NCBI RefSeq assembly: GCF_003987475.1
Contig: NZ_PIQH01000009.1
Coordinates: forward strand, 98,595 to 162,594
DNA from: Idiomarina tyrosinivorans
GTDB lineage: Bacteria; Pseudomonadota; Gammaproteobacteria; Enterobacterales; Alteromonadaceae
DNA length: 64,000 nt
Reading direction: 5' to 3'
The notes beneath the pieces are model-generated. The model saw only the letters and a program-made list of their open reading frames with translations. It ran no database searches and had not been told where the DNA came from. Positions 56,320-63,861 of the stretch are shown piece after piece. Position 1 is the first letter of the stretch; each line of letters opens with the position of its first letter. Position numbers and translations under genes: made by a program.

Positions 56320-57702
56320 GTGTACCAGATGAGCTTGAACACAGAAGAACAACAACGAAACGAAATGGCTGATCTAGAAGTCGTTACCAAGTTACTAGAA
56401 ATATACGATCAAACGTTCCTTGCTGAGTATTTAAATCAGCTCCCCAATAATCGTTGGACTCGTGAGACAATCAATCGTTGGGTAAAAGGTAAAGCCGCGC
56501 CGAGCTTGACTCACACAGAGTACCTGCACCTTCTGAAACTTTTTCCAGAGCCGAAAGTAACACCTGAGAATTGTGATTTCCGGTTTATTGATTTATTCGC
56601 TGGAATTGGTGGTATTCGTAAAGGCTTCGAAGAGCAGGGTGGGTTATGTGTATTCACTAGCGAGTGGAATAAATTCGCGGTGCGTACGTACAAGGCCAAC
56701 TATGCTTGTGACAATGAATATCATCGCTTCAATGAGGATATTCGGGACGTTACGCTAAGCGCTGATCCGTCAGTGTCAGACGAGCAAGCTTACGAGCACA
56801 TTGATTCAGTCATTCCCGACCATGACGTACTCCTTGCAGGTTTTCCATGCCAGCCGTTTTCGATTGCTGGGGTATCAAAGAAGAACGCTTTAGGCGTCAA
56901 GCATGGATTTGAATGTGACACCCAAGGTACGTTGTTCTTCGATGTTGCTCGTATCATAGCGGCCAAGCGTCCACCGGCTTTCGTGTTAGAGAACGTTAAA
57001 AACTTGAAAAGCCACGACCGAGGCAAAACGTTTAAAGTGATCATGAAAGCTTTGGATGAGCTAGGCTATGAAGTCGCAGATGCCGATCATGAAGGTCCAA
57101 ACGACCCACGGATTATTGATGGTGCGCACTGGGTTCCTCAACATCGCGAGCGAATCGTATTGGTTGGTTTTCGACGAGATTTAAATATTCATCAAGGGTT
57201 TACCTTAAGAGATTTAAAAAAGCCATCGAAAGCCACAGCACCAAAGCTAGGGGATATTCTTGAACCTGAGGTTGATGATAAGTACATATTGACGCCAAAC
57301 CTATGGGAGTACCTATTCAACTATGCGAAGAAGCATCAAGAAAAAGGTAACGGTTTCGGATTTGGTTTAGTTGGCCCTAATGATCGAGCGCGTACATTGT
57401 CGGCAAGATATTACAAGGATGGTTCTGAAATTCTGATTGATCGAGGCTTTGACCCGAGTAAGCCTTTTGATGATCCGCAGAACGTGGAAAACAGGCCCCG
57501 GCGATTAACCCCTTTAGAGTGCTCGCGACTAATGGGGTTTAGCGCACCAAAAGGCAGTGAGTTTGTGATTCCGGTGTCAGATACGCAAGCTTATAAACAA
57601 TTTGGTAATTCAGTAGTTGTGCCTGTTTTTCGAGCGATTGCAGAGTTGATGAGAGAAAGATTACTAGCTGCTTGTGGAATTAAATTGAAAATGGCGGTTT
57701 AA
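56320..57702 (+). CDS. DNA cytosine-5 methyltransferase, Dcm/EcoRII-like
   Basis: A 460-residue C5 methyltransferase closely resembling E. coli Dcm throughout: [18 protein letters not shown] (motif I), [16 protein letters not shown] with nucleophile C177 (same number as in Dcm), [13 protein letters not shown] (motif VI), [15 protein letters not shown] (motif VIII), TRD with [19 protein letters not shown], and [10 protein letters not shown] (motif X). Dcm methylates the inner C of CCWGG, and the target is inferred to be the same. The N-terminal 80 residues resemble the Dcm/EcoRII regulatory extension. GTG start with AGGGAG 5 nt upstream. It protects against the divergent MvaI-type enzyme. Confidence 0.93.
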   Translation: MYQMSLNTEEQQRNEMADLEVVTKLLEIYDQTFLAEYLNQLPNNRWTRETINRWVKGKAAPSLTHTEYLHLLKLFPEPKVTPENCDFRFIDLFAGIGGIRKGFEEQGGLCVFTSEWNKFAVRTYKANYACDNEYHRFNEDIRDVTLSADPSVSDEQAYEHIDSVIPDHDVLLAGFPCQPFSIAGVSKKNALGVKHGFECDTQGTLFFDVARIIAAKRPPAFVLENVKNLKSHDRGKTFKVIMKALDELGYEVADADHEGPNDPRIIDGAHWVPQHRERIVLVGFRRDLNIHQGFTLRDLKKPSKATAPKLGDILEPEVDDKYILTPNLWEYLFNYAKKHQEKGNGFGFGLVGPNDRARTLSARYYKDGSEILIDRGFDPSKPFDDPQNVENRPRRLTPLECSRLMGFSAPKGSEFVIPVSDTQAYKQFGNSVVVPVFRAIAELMRERLLAACGIKLKMAV

Positions 57703-57756
57703 TTACAACAATTTGATTTCTGAATATTGGTCAATCTTAATTTATAGAAGATAATA

Positions 57757-58830
57757 ATGAGTCTAGAAAAAGCAATAAATAACAACAGCATAAGAGCGGT
57801 AGACCTATTTTGTGGCGCAGGTGGACTCACTCGCGGAATGATTAACGCAGGGATAGATGTTGTTGCCGGATTTGATGTCGATTTTCAATGTAAGTTTCCT
57901 TTTGAGTTCAACAATAGAGCTAAATTTATTGAGAAAGATGTCAGTGTTCTTGAGCCAGGAGAAATAAGAACTCACTTAGGACACGAACAATACACAGTGT
58001 TAGCTGGTTGCGCTCCATGTCAGCCATTTTCGACTTACAGTCGCTCAACTCAAAAGAAAAAACCAGAACGTGATAAACGTTGGGACTTGTTGACCAGTTT
58101 TGAGCACCTAGTATCCAGTTTGGTGCCTGACTTTGTCACGATGGAAAATGTTCCTGGATTAGAAGACCAAAAAGTATTTAAAGATTTTGTTAAAAGACTC
58201 AAAAAATTACACTATTTTGTAGATTACAAATTAATTTATTGTCCAGATTATGGGTTGGCACAGACACGAAAGAGACTTGTTTTGGTCGCGGGATTGAATC
58301 ATAAAGTTGTGATTCCTCCTCCAAGTCACAAGAAGAGTCAGTATAAGACTGTAAAAGACGTTATTTCACATCTTCCATCAATCAAGGCGGGAGAGTTTCT
58401 GACTTCGGATCCATTACATCGGTCATCAAAGTTATCAGAACAAAACTTACGACGGATTCAGGCCTCTGCGCCGGGTGGAACATGGTTAGATTGGCCTGAA
58501 GAATTGAGGGCTGAGTGCCATAAAAAATCATCTGGAGAGACCTACTTAGGTGTTTACGGGCGGATGAAGTGGGACGAACCATCTTCAACTATTACTACTC
58601 AATTTAATGGGTATGGGAATGGGCGTTTTGGACATCCAGAGCAGGATAGGGCAATTTCTTTGCGAGAAGCAGCTCTACTTCAATCGTTTCCCGAAAATTA
58701 TCAATTTTTTTCTGATCCTAGTAATATTGGTCTAGGACATATCGCTAGAATGATAGGGAACGCAGTTCCTGTATTGTTAGGTGAGTTAGTAGGTAAAGTC
58801 ATCGTTGATGCAGTAAATAGCGATATCTGA
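57757..58830 (+). CDS. Second DNA cytosine-5 methyltransferase
   Basis: A 357-residue C5 methyltransferase unlike the preceding one: AVDLFCGAGGLTRGM (motif I), GCAPCQPFSTYSR (Cys about 88), FVTMENVPGL, AQTRKRLVLVAG, and the C-terminal AALLQSFPENYQFF…IGNAVPVLLG. The recognition domain (about 190–270) gives no specificity by eye. It is more AT-rich than the Dcm-like gene 54 bp upstream and is convergent with HEPN and DUF262 genes 26 bp away, so it probably belongs with those. A small gap and same strand also allow read-through from the first methyltransferase. Confidence 0.92.
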   Translation: MSLEKAINNNSIRAVDLFCGAGGLTRGMINAGIDVVAGFDVDFQCKFPFEFNNRAKFIEKDVSVLEPGEIRTHLGHEQYTVLAGCAPCQPFSTYSRSTQKKKPERDKRWDLLTSFEHLVSSLVPDFVTMENVPGLEDQKVFKDFVKRLKKLHYFVDYKLIYCPDYGLAQTRKRLVLVAGLNHKVVIPPPSHKKSQYKTVKDVISHLPSIKAGEFLTSDPLHRSSKLSEQNLRRIQASAPGGTWLDWPEELRAECHKKSSGETYLGVYGRMKWDEPSSTITTQFNGYGNGRFGHPEQDRAISLREAALLQSFPENYQFFSDPSNIGLGHIARMIGNAVPVLLGELVGKVIVDAVNSDI

Positions 58831-58856
58831 TATGGTCACTCCTTGATAATTAATTG

Positions 58857-59579
58857 TTACGAAGCCATAAACCGTTTTTCGGTTAAAAACTTTTCATATT
58901 CATTAATAACAAATGTCAAATAGGCTTTAACGATATCAATTAACTCTCGGAAGTCACTTGATACGACATCACTGCCGCACTCAGTAAAAGATATTGAACC
59001 ATGTGCGAGCTTATTACGAAGTTCTTTAACTAATCGAATCGGACCTTTATCGTTTTTGAACGGTTTGTTTACTTTAGTGCTTAATGAGCGACTTGGCTTC
59101 AAATCGATGCCAAGACTTTTACTGAATTTTTTTATCTCGGTTGTATCCCAATTTCCCCCTCCACCCGGAGGGATTGTCATCGTTACCGGCTTTATTTTTG
59201 ATACTTGTTCAAATAACTCAAGTGCCTTTTCTAGTCTTTTCTCGTAACTGAGGGGCTCGGATGGGCATGTTATCGCCTTTACGTAAAGACTACGCATATG
59301 AACTGTTAATTTTTTTAAATCATTATTAATACCCGACACAGAATGACGTTCGACCGCTTCTATTAAAGTTGATATCGTTGACTCAACAAGGTTATAAAGA
59401 AGTAAATAAATACTTGAATACATTATCTTCTGTTGTTCAGGTTTTATGTTGTATGTCAGCCCCGAGACTTGAAAGTTTGCTGCACCTTCACCTGTCGCAA
59501 CCTCTAATTTAGCCACTAATTCAAAGAATGTTTCAATTTCACTGACTCGATCGTCAAATGTATTTTTAACAAGCTCCAT
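58857..59579 (-). CDS. HEPN domain protein, MAE_28990/MAE_18760-like
   Basis: A 240-residue, largely helical protein. The C-terminal LVKELRNKLAHGSISF contains the HEPN RxxxxH motif (R188–H193), which forms the RNase active site in HEPN toxins and defence nucleases. The N-terminal part (ETFFELVAKLE; IYLLLYNLVESTISTLIEAVE) resembles the MAE_28990/MAE_18760 HEPN family, often next to DUF262 and methyltransferase genes. It starts 3 bp after the DUF262 stop and is co-translated with it. RNase activity is inferred from the motif. Confidence 0.75.
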   Translation of the reverse strand: MELVKNTFDDRVSEIETFFELVAKLEVATGEGAANFQVSGLTYNIKPEQQKIMYSSIYLLLYNLVESTISTLIEAVERHSVSGINNDLKKLTVHMRSLYVKAITCPSEPLSYEKRLEKALELFEQVSKIKPVTMTIPPGGGGNWDTTEIKKFSKSLGIDLKPSRSLSTKVNKPFKNDKGPIRLVKELRNKLAHGSISFTECGSDVVSSDFRELIDIVKAYLTFVINEYEKFLTEKRFMAS

Positions 59580-59582
59580 CTG

Positions 59583-60629
59583 CTACATCTCTAATAGTTT
59601 ATTTTCAACAAAGTTTATGCGTGCCTTGAGGTTTTTAATTGCATTGGCCCCATCAGATCTCACTACAGCTTTAAACTCACTACTATCCAGCATTTGATTC
59701 ACGGACGCTTGGTTCACAGTCAAATTGGGGTTCTCTTCTAGAGCTTTATGAACACCAATGGAGATGGATTCAAACCGAGCTCTTGGGCTCGTTTTGCTAT
59801 TAGGTGTTTTTCTAAATCCGAATTGGAAGTTAGCACGAACGAATTCCAGCATTCGGTTAAATCTATCGTTATATTGGTTTATTAGTTGTGGGTTCTGATC
59901 AAAGCAATTATTCATTTTTTTGATATATCGGAAAATAAATGCAGATACATCATCTTTATAATCATCAAGGCCATCAGAGTATGCAAAGAAACGAGATATC
60001 AGCTCTTCACGCTCACGTTCTTTCTTTTGTTTAGACGACACTGGAGCCAATTGGATCAATAGCGGATTATTCGCCAGTCCGTTTATAAAGTTCATAAATG
60101 AACCTTGGAGTACGCCGCGCCGCACCTCAGCAGGATTGGCTACTTTACTCCCAGTATTAATTCGTTCAAATAAATCGATTCGAGATTCGATATCGGTTGT
60201 TTCCGACAAGATTATTCCACGAATCGAGCGATTGAGAATCTTTCGCTGTCGAGACAGAGGGAGACTGAAAAATGTGGTTTCATTGAGCAAATCTAGTCTT
60301 TCTAAACCTGATAGTTCTAGTCGATTGCCTAAATATTCTTCAAGCGTGCGTAATCGCTGAGAACCGTCAACTATTTCAAGTTTACCTGTTTGATCATTTT
60401 GCCAGAAGAAAATAAAGGGAATAGGAAGCCCGATGATTAATGATTCAATAAACTTCGATTTTCGATTTTTGTCCCATGTAAACTCGCGTTGATAGTTCGG
60501 AACGGTGTAATCTTCATTGGCTACTTTTTGAGCCAAAATCTCAACAGTATATTCAGATGTAAAAAAGTCTATTTTCTTCGAATATTCACTGATTTGCTTG
60601 TCGATAGCTTCTTTATCCACATTAGTCAT
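59583..60629 (-). CDS. DUF262 (ParB-like nucleotidase fold) protein
   Basis: A 348-residue protein with the DUF262 signatures VPNYQREFTWD (about 43–53) and LEIVDGSQRLRTLEEYL with DGSQR at 88–92, which form a nucleotide-binding/hydrolysing pocket in GmrS and the BrxR/SspE-like proteins. No DUF1524 HNH domain is present, in contrast to GmrSD and SspE; the remaining residues (about 180–348) are helical. It is co-transcribed with the HEPN gene and probably supplies nucleotide sensing or DNA recognition while the HEPN part cuts. Low GC compared with the core genes. Confidence 0.85.
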   Translation of the reverse strand: MTNVDKEAIDKQISEYSKKIDFFTSEYTVEILAQKVANEDYTVPNYQREFTWDKNRKSKFIESLIIGLPIPFIFFWQNDQTGKLEIVDGSQRLRTLEEYLGNRLELSGLERLDLLNETTFFSLPLSRQRKILNRSIRGIILSETTDIESRIDLFERINTGSKVANPAEVRRGVLQGSFMNFINGLANNPLLIQLAPVSSKQKKEREREELISRFFAYSDGLDDYKDDVSAFIFRYIKKMNNCFDQNPQLINQYNDRFNRMLEFVRANFQFGFRKTPNSKTSPRARFESISIGVHKALEENPNLTVNQASVNQMLDSSEFKAVVRSDGANAIKNLKARINFVENKLLEM

Positions 60630-60663
60630 TTAGTTTTTTCACCAATATCAATTTGTTCTTAAT

Positions 60664-60679
60664 TTATGGTAAACCATAA
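60664..60679. promoter_or_regulatory. Operator-like dyad at the DUF262–HEPN promoter
   Basis: TTATGGT and ACCATAA (7-bp perfect arms, 2-bp centre) lie 35 bp upstream of the DUF262 start. On the minus strand a possible -35 TTTACC overlaps the dyad and TGATAT follows at 17 bp spacing, so a bound repressor would block the promoter. Confidence 0.45.
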
Positions 60680-60698
60680 TACATTTTTTACTAAGTTG

Positions 60699-60890
60699 CT
60701 ATTGTGCCAATCGCTCAGCCAGCCGCGATTCCACCCAATCAATCACCTCGCGCTCAACCCAAGCGACTGAGCGATAGCCTAAGTTAACTGGGGCAGGGAA
60801 CATTCCATCTTTAATCAATCGGTAGATGCTTGAGCGGCTGAGCGTGGTAAGTTTTGAGACGTCCTGAAGCTTTATGAGTTGGTATGACAT
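60699..60890 (-). CDS. AlpA-family excisionase-like regulator
   Basis: A 63-residue protein of the AlpA/HTH_17 family: YQLIKLQDVSKLTTLSRSSIYRLIKDGMFPAPVNLG is the winged-helix DNA-binding part, followed by WVEREVIDWVESRLAERL. Such proteins regulate integrase expression or act as excisionase in P4-like elements. A strong AGGAGA lies upstream of the ATG. No integrase is visible in the window, so it marks an integrative element that is either larger than the window or decayed. Confidence 0.88.
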   Translation of the reverse strand: MSYQLIKLQDVSKLTTLSRSSIYRLIKDGMFPAPVNLGYRSVAWVEREVIDWVESRLAERLAQ

Positions 60891-60931
60891 GTTCTGATCT
60901 CCTCTGTTCAGAGGATTTGCACGCCATGTAA

Positions 60932-61306
60932 TTAATTATGCGTTTTGCCTATCGACTCAGCCTGCGGTGCTCTCGCGCATATTCCCAAAGCTTCGCAGCG
61001 GCGAATCAACTCCTGACGGTCTTGCTCCATCAGTTCATCAATAGTCGGTGTTGTTATCGGTTGTCGTTCGTAACCATGCAAAGGGTTGATCAAGTAATTG
61101 CTCGCTATATTCACTACCTCTTGGCGAATGCGCGTCAGCATAAAAGGGGAATTCAAGCCGCCAAGGTTCTGTTCCGTATAAAAAGCAGCACGACAAACAA
61201 CGTCACTCCATTCGGTGTGGGTCACGAGGCCTTGCAGCGTTCGCTCATAATCCCAAGCACTGGGTTGAAATCGTAAATGGTTGTACAGCTGGATATAGTC
61301 TTTCAT
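60932..61306 (-). CDS. Hypothetical protein upstream of the AlpA gene
   Basis: A 124-residue soluble protein with no family I recognise. It is rich in Trp, Arg and Tyr in its first half (MKDYIQLYNHLRFQPSAWDY) and contains a helical ELMEQDRQELIRRCEALGI near the end. It lies 41 bp upstream of the AlpA gene on the same strand, so it is likely a component of the same integrative element. Reality as a gene rests on length, composition and context. Confidence 0.6.
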   Translation of the reverse strand: MKDYIQLYNHLRFQPSAWDYERTLQGLVTHTEWSDVVCRAAFYTEQNLGGLNSPFMLTRIRQEVVNIASNYLINPLHGYERQPITTPTIDELMEQDRQELIRRCEALGICARAPQAESIGKTHN

Positions 61307-61752
61307 TCAACAGCATTAACGTTGCTGATAATTTCGCTAGGGGAGAAGCGAAAACGATCGTTGATGACTTTAATCTGTCGTCAGTTAACTGTGAGTTACA
61401 ATATAGGTAATAAAGTGACGTTGGCTTAACGCTTCATCCATATAAGACAAATTTATCTCTGCAATATTGCGCGTTTGTTATTGTTTTGTGTACTTAATTC
61501 ATTTACTCTCAATGACATGAAAAAATTAACGTTTGATATTATGAGCCCTTTAAAATCAAATTGAGCATGTTCATATTAAGATGGCAGACTTAGAGCGTTT
61601 CATGGCTTAAATCTTGTTTAGCTCAGTATTTTAGATCTCGGCAACTACTTATTCAACGAGTGACAAACTGAGCATACACATTATACAAATTTTATGCGCC
61701 AAACATAGAGATGGCAGCAATAAACTCAACTTAATCACAAGAGGAAAATAGA
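61307..61752. other. 446-bp non-coding gap, AT-rich
   Basis: I see no gene, RNA or strong repeat here. It separates the minus-strand DUF262/HEPN/AlpA cluster from the plus-strand cassette-like genes and must hold promoters for both directions. No attI site is recognisable by eye. Confidence 0.5.
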
Positions 61753-61932
61753 ATGGCGAAGTGTCAATGGATAACCGAAGCTGGAACAGGTGATTTAGTC
61801 CTAGTTGCTGACGGAAAAGAATGCGGTCGAATTCCTTTGGATAGTCAAGATACTACAGGGTCTGCTTACTCACTTGCTGACTTAAAAAAGGTCTTGGAAT
61901 CAGAGTGCGAATGTAGCAGTCATGGCGCATAA
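61753..61932 (+). CDS. Small cassette-like protein of unknown function
   Basis: A 59-residue protein starting MAKCQWITEAGTGDLVLVAD and ending ECECSSHGA, with four cysteines and acidic character. AAGAGGA lies 8 nt before the ATG, a convincing ribosome site. I do not recognise the family. The stop codon TAA falls inside the left core box of an attC-like site (GCATAAC), as is typical of integron cassette genes. Confidence 0.6.
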   Translation: MAKCQWITEAGTGDLVLVADGKECGRIPLDSQDTTGSAYSLADLKKVLESECECSSHGA

Positions 61933-61976
61933 CAAGTAGCTTAAGGCGTTCGCTGTCCCCTAGCTCGGCGTTAGGC
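61927..61976 (+). repeat. attC-like recombination site 1
   Basis: GCATAAC at the left end and GTTAGGC at the right end form inverse core boxes with one mismatch. The right box fits the GTTRRRY consensus exactly. Inner TAGCT copies at 61937 and 61961 form an L-box-like pair. At 50 bp it is slightly shorter than usual attC sites. Confidence 0.5.
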
Positions 61977-62025
61977 ATTTTCCCGATGGGACTGTGGTGA
62001 TCGTTTGGCGACCAATAAAAACTAA

Positions 62026-62540
62026 CATTTTGTGCCAAGATGCTACCTCCGACCATTTACGCGAGAGGAAGCAGGTAAAGCGATCCGATTGTTCAATATT
62101 GATCGAGAAAATTTAGTTGCCAGCGCTGCGGTAAAACACCAGTGCTCTGGCTCTTGCTTTTATGGTGATGACGAAAAGTTAGAAGCTGCGATTCAGTCCG
62201 CAGAGCAAAGCTATGCAGGCACCTTGAGGGGAGTCATAAAAGACTATTGGACGATTATCAATTAATTCTTAAGCGATTTTGGTTGCAGCAATATCTTCGA
62301 ACAGAACCTGCATCGAGACGGGCGGTTGAGATGAATAAGCGGTTCGGAAAACTGGTTGGGGCGGATTCATCCTTCGACCTAGAGATTCGATATGCGGTGG
62401 TAATGGTAGTGCATACTTTTGCAGACGAAATTGGAGTATTTGATGACCTGAGCGTATATTTACTCAAAAATACAACTGATTTACCTTTCATTACATCTGA
62501 TGATCTTGCCGATCTTAACAAATCGGTGGTTCCAATCTGA
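62026..62540 (+). pseudogene. Broken DUF4238 family gene
   Basis: Two overlapping frames (62032–62265 and 62247–62540) together match a DUF4238 protein: HFVPRCYLRPF, RLFNID, CFYGDDEKLEAAIQSAEQSY in the first; LDDYQLILKRFWLQQYLRTEPASRRA and LPFITSDDLADLN in the second. Restoring one T in TATTGG near 62246 joins them as IKDYLDDYQLIL. In addition, an in-frame TAA precedes the HF of the start region, where CAA would give the usual NKNQHFVP. So the gene is probably inactivated at two places. DUF4238 proteins have no established function. Confidence 0.65.
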
Positions 62541-62591
62541 TAGGCGCTTCCGCGGATCAACATTCGGACTAAAGTCTGCGGGGCGTTAGCA
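62538..62591 (+). repeat. attC-like recombination site 2 (degenerate)
   Basis: The right end GCGTTAGCA resembles an attC core (GTTAG conserved). The left end TGATAGG is its imperfect inverse, and TTCCGCGGA and the inverse of TCTGCGG form inner arms. The site begins at the stop codon of the preceding gene. Weaker than site 1. Confidence 0.35.
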
Positions 62592-62615
62592 ATTTTGCCC
62601 ATTTGTGGGAGCAAC

Positions 62616-63083
62616 ATGTTCATCGCTTACGACTCGAATGTATACTCTATCGCCAAGAGTGCTGGTATCGTAATAGGAAGGGAAAGCGATATACATTTTC
62701 TCAATCAACTTCAATTCTTGAACTGTCGAGCAAATATACTTCCCGGTCAGGAATATGATGGCCAAGCATTGAGTGAAGGTTTTCAGGCATGTAAAAGCAA
62801 TCGTCTAAATGAAAGGCATGTTCTCCACTATGCAGTTCTAGACGGTGTAGAAGGTGAGCACAAACGATATCGGGTTATCGACAGCCCCGACGATGAAGAC
62901 CATAAAGAAGCATTCGTTCACTCACAAACTCTTTTCCCTAGTATGACGAGATGGTCATTGTTGTTGCGATGGAGAAACAAAGGTTTCGGGATGGTAAACG
63001 GCACGGGAGTTGGCTGTGTCCGTAGGTCGTACATAGAAGAGCACCGCGGCCCACCATTTAACAAAATGTACACACGGCGCTAG
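62616..63083 (+). CDS. Cassette-like hypothetical protein
   Basis: A 155-residue soluble protein, MFIAYDSNVYSIAKSAGIVIG to YTRR, with no family I recognise. The ATG at 62616 follows TGGGAG at 4 nt and is preferred to an upstream in-frame codon at 62595. It is flanked by attC-like sequence on the left and an attC-like GCCTAAC core on the right, so it looks like one integron cassette. Confidence 0.6.
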   Translation: MFIAYDSNVYSIAKSAGIVIGRESDIHFLNQLQFLNCRANILPGQEYDGQALSEGFQACKSNRLNERHVLHYAVLDGVEGEHKRYRVIDSPDDEDHKEAFVHSQTLFPSMTRWSLLLRWRNKGFGMVNGTGVGCVRRSYIEEHRGPPFNKMYTRR

Positions 63084-63091
63084 TTAATTAT

Positions 63092-63174
63092 GCCTAACCA
63101 GCACAGGTAACACAGGCACAGTGACGCCCTTTACATTGCGCCTTCGGTTTGACTCCAAGGGCGTCCTTGTTACA
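63092..63174 (+). repeat. Possible attC-like site 3 with strong inner palindrome
   Basis: GCCTAAC (63092–63098) fits the RYYYAAC core exactly. Downstream, GTAACA…GACGCCCTT is mirrored by AAGGGCGTC…TGTTAC, a large imperfect hairpin. A matching right core GTTRRRY is not present (GTTACAG), so the site may be damaged or may be a plain hairpin. Confidence 0.35.
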
Positions 63175-63198
63175 GATTTTTACGAAATGGAGTAATAC

Positions 63199-63861
63199 TT
63201 GAACGATATACCGATATCAACACAATGGACATTGGATGCTGTAGGAGAGATCGGTCGCTCTTCAGTGAATACCGTCTACATGATTGTTTGTTATGCCACT
63301 GGCTCAAAGGGGTCTGGTTTTTTGTTGGATAACGGTCTTATTGTAACCAATGAGCACGTCGTAAGAGATTGCGTAGAAAGCCAGATAATTGCGATATCTG
63401 CCTTTGGAGAACAAATTCGGATTTCTCAATTCTGGATAGACGCTGATCGCGATTTGGCAATTTTAAGGCCATCTATCAAACAGTCTGGGGGATTAACGAT
63501 CGCAAGGGATGTTAGTCTCAATGTCGGTGAAACAGTGACAACTTGGGGCTACCCGCTCGGATATAATGGGCCGGCGCCATTGCTATCTGTTGGTTATTTG
63601 GCAGGTTTTGTCTCTCACAAAACGACCAACGGAATAAAAAAACATCTGATAGTTAATGGTGCATTTAACTCAGGAAATTCTGGTGGTGCATTATTCAGGG
63701 CCTCTGACAATAAAATTATTGGTATTGTTGTAAGCAAGCATGCCCCTATTAGCCAGTATCACCAATCCGCAATCGATGCTTTGACACAAAATAGCAGCGG
63801 AGTAGTGTTTAATGCGACTGGCAGTGTAATCCCCCCGGAAAATAGGAGCAGTTATAAGTAG
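63199..63861 (+). CDS. Trypsin-like serine protease domain protein
   Basis: A 220-residue chymotrypsin-fold protein with catalytic triad visible: H53 in VTNEHVV, D85 in DADRDLAIL and S161 in NSGNSGGALF. No signal peptide, PDZ domain or membrane helix is present, unlike DegP/HtrA, so it would act in the cytoplasm. Standalone trypsin-like domains of this sort occur in defence islands and integron cassettes; the target is unknown. TTG start with TGGAG 6 nt upstream. The stop codon is the TAG that opens the inverted repeat next to the IS3-type gene, so the C-terminus may have been changed by insertion. Confidence 0.8.
   Translation: MNDIPISTQWTLDAVGEIGRSSVNTVYMIVCYATGSKGSGFLLDNGLIVTNEHVVRDCVESQIIAISAFGEQIRISQFWIDADRDLAILRPSIKQSGGLTIARDVSLNVGETVTTWGYPLGYNGPAPLLSVGYLAGFVSHKTTNGIKKHLIVNGAFNSGNSGGALFRASDNKIIGIVVSKHAPISQYHQSAIDALTQNSSGVVFNATGSVIPPENRSSYK

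Noticed and set aside
54791..63861. Complete prophage
   Set aside because: No capsid, tail, terminase, replication or integrase genes are visible; only an AlpA-type regulator hints at an integrative element.
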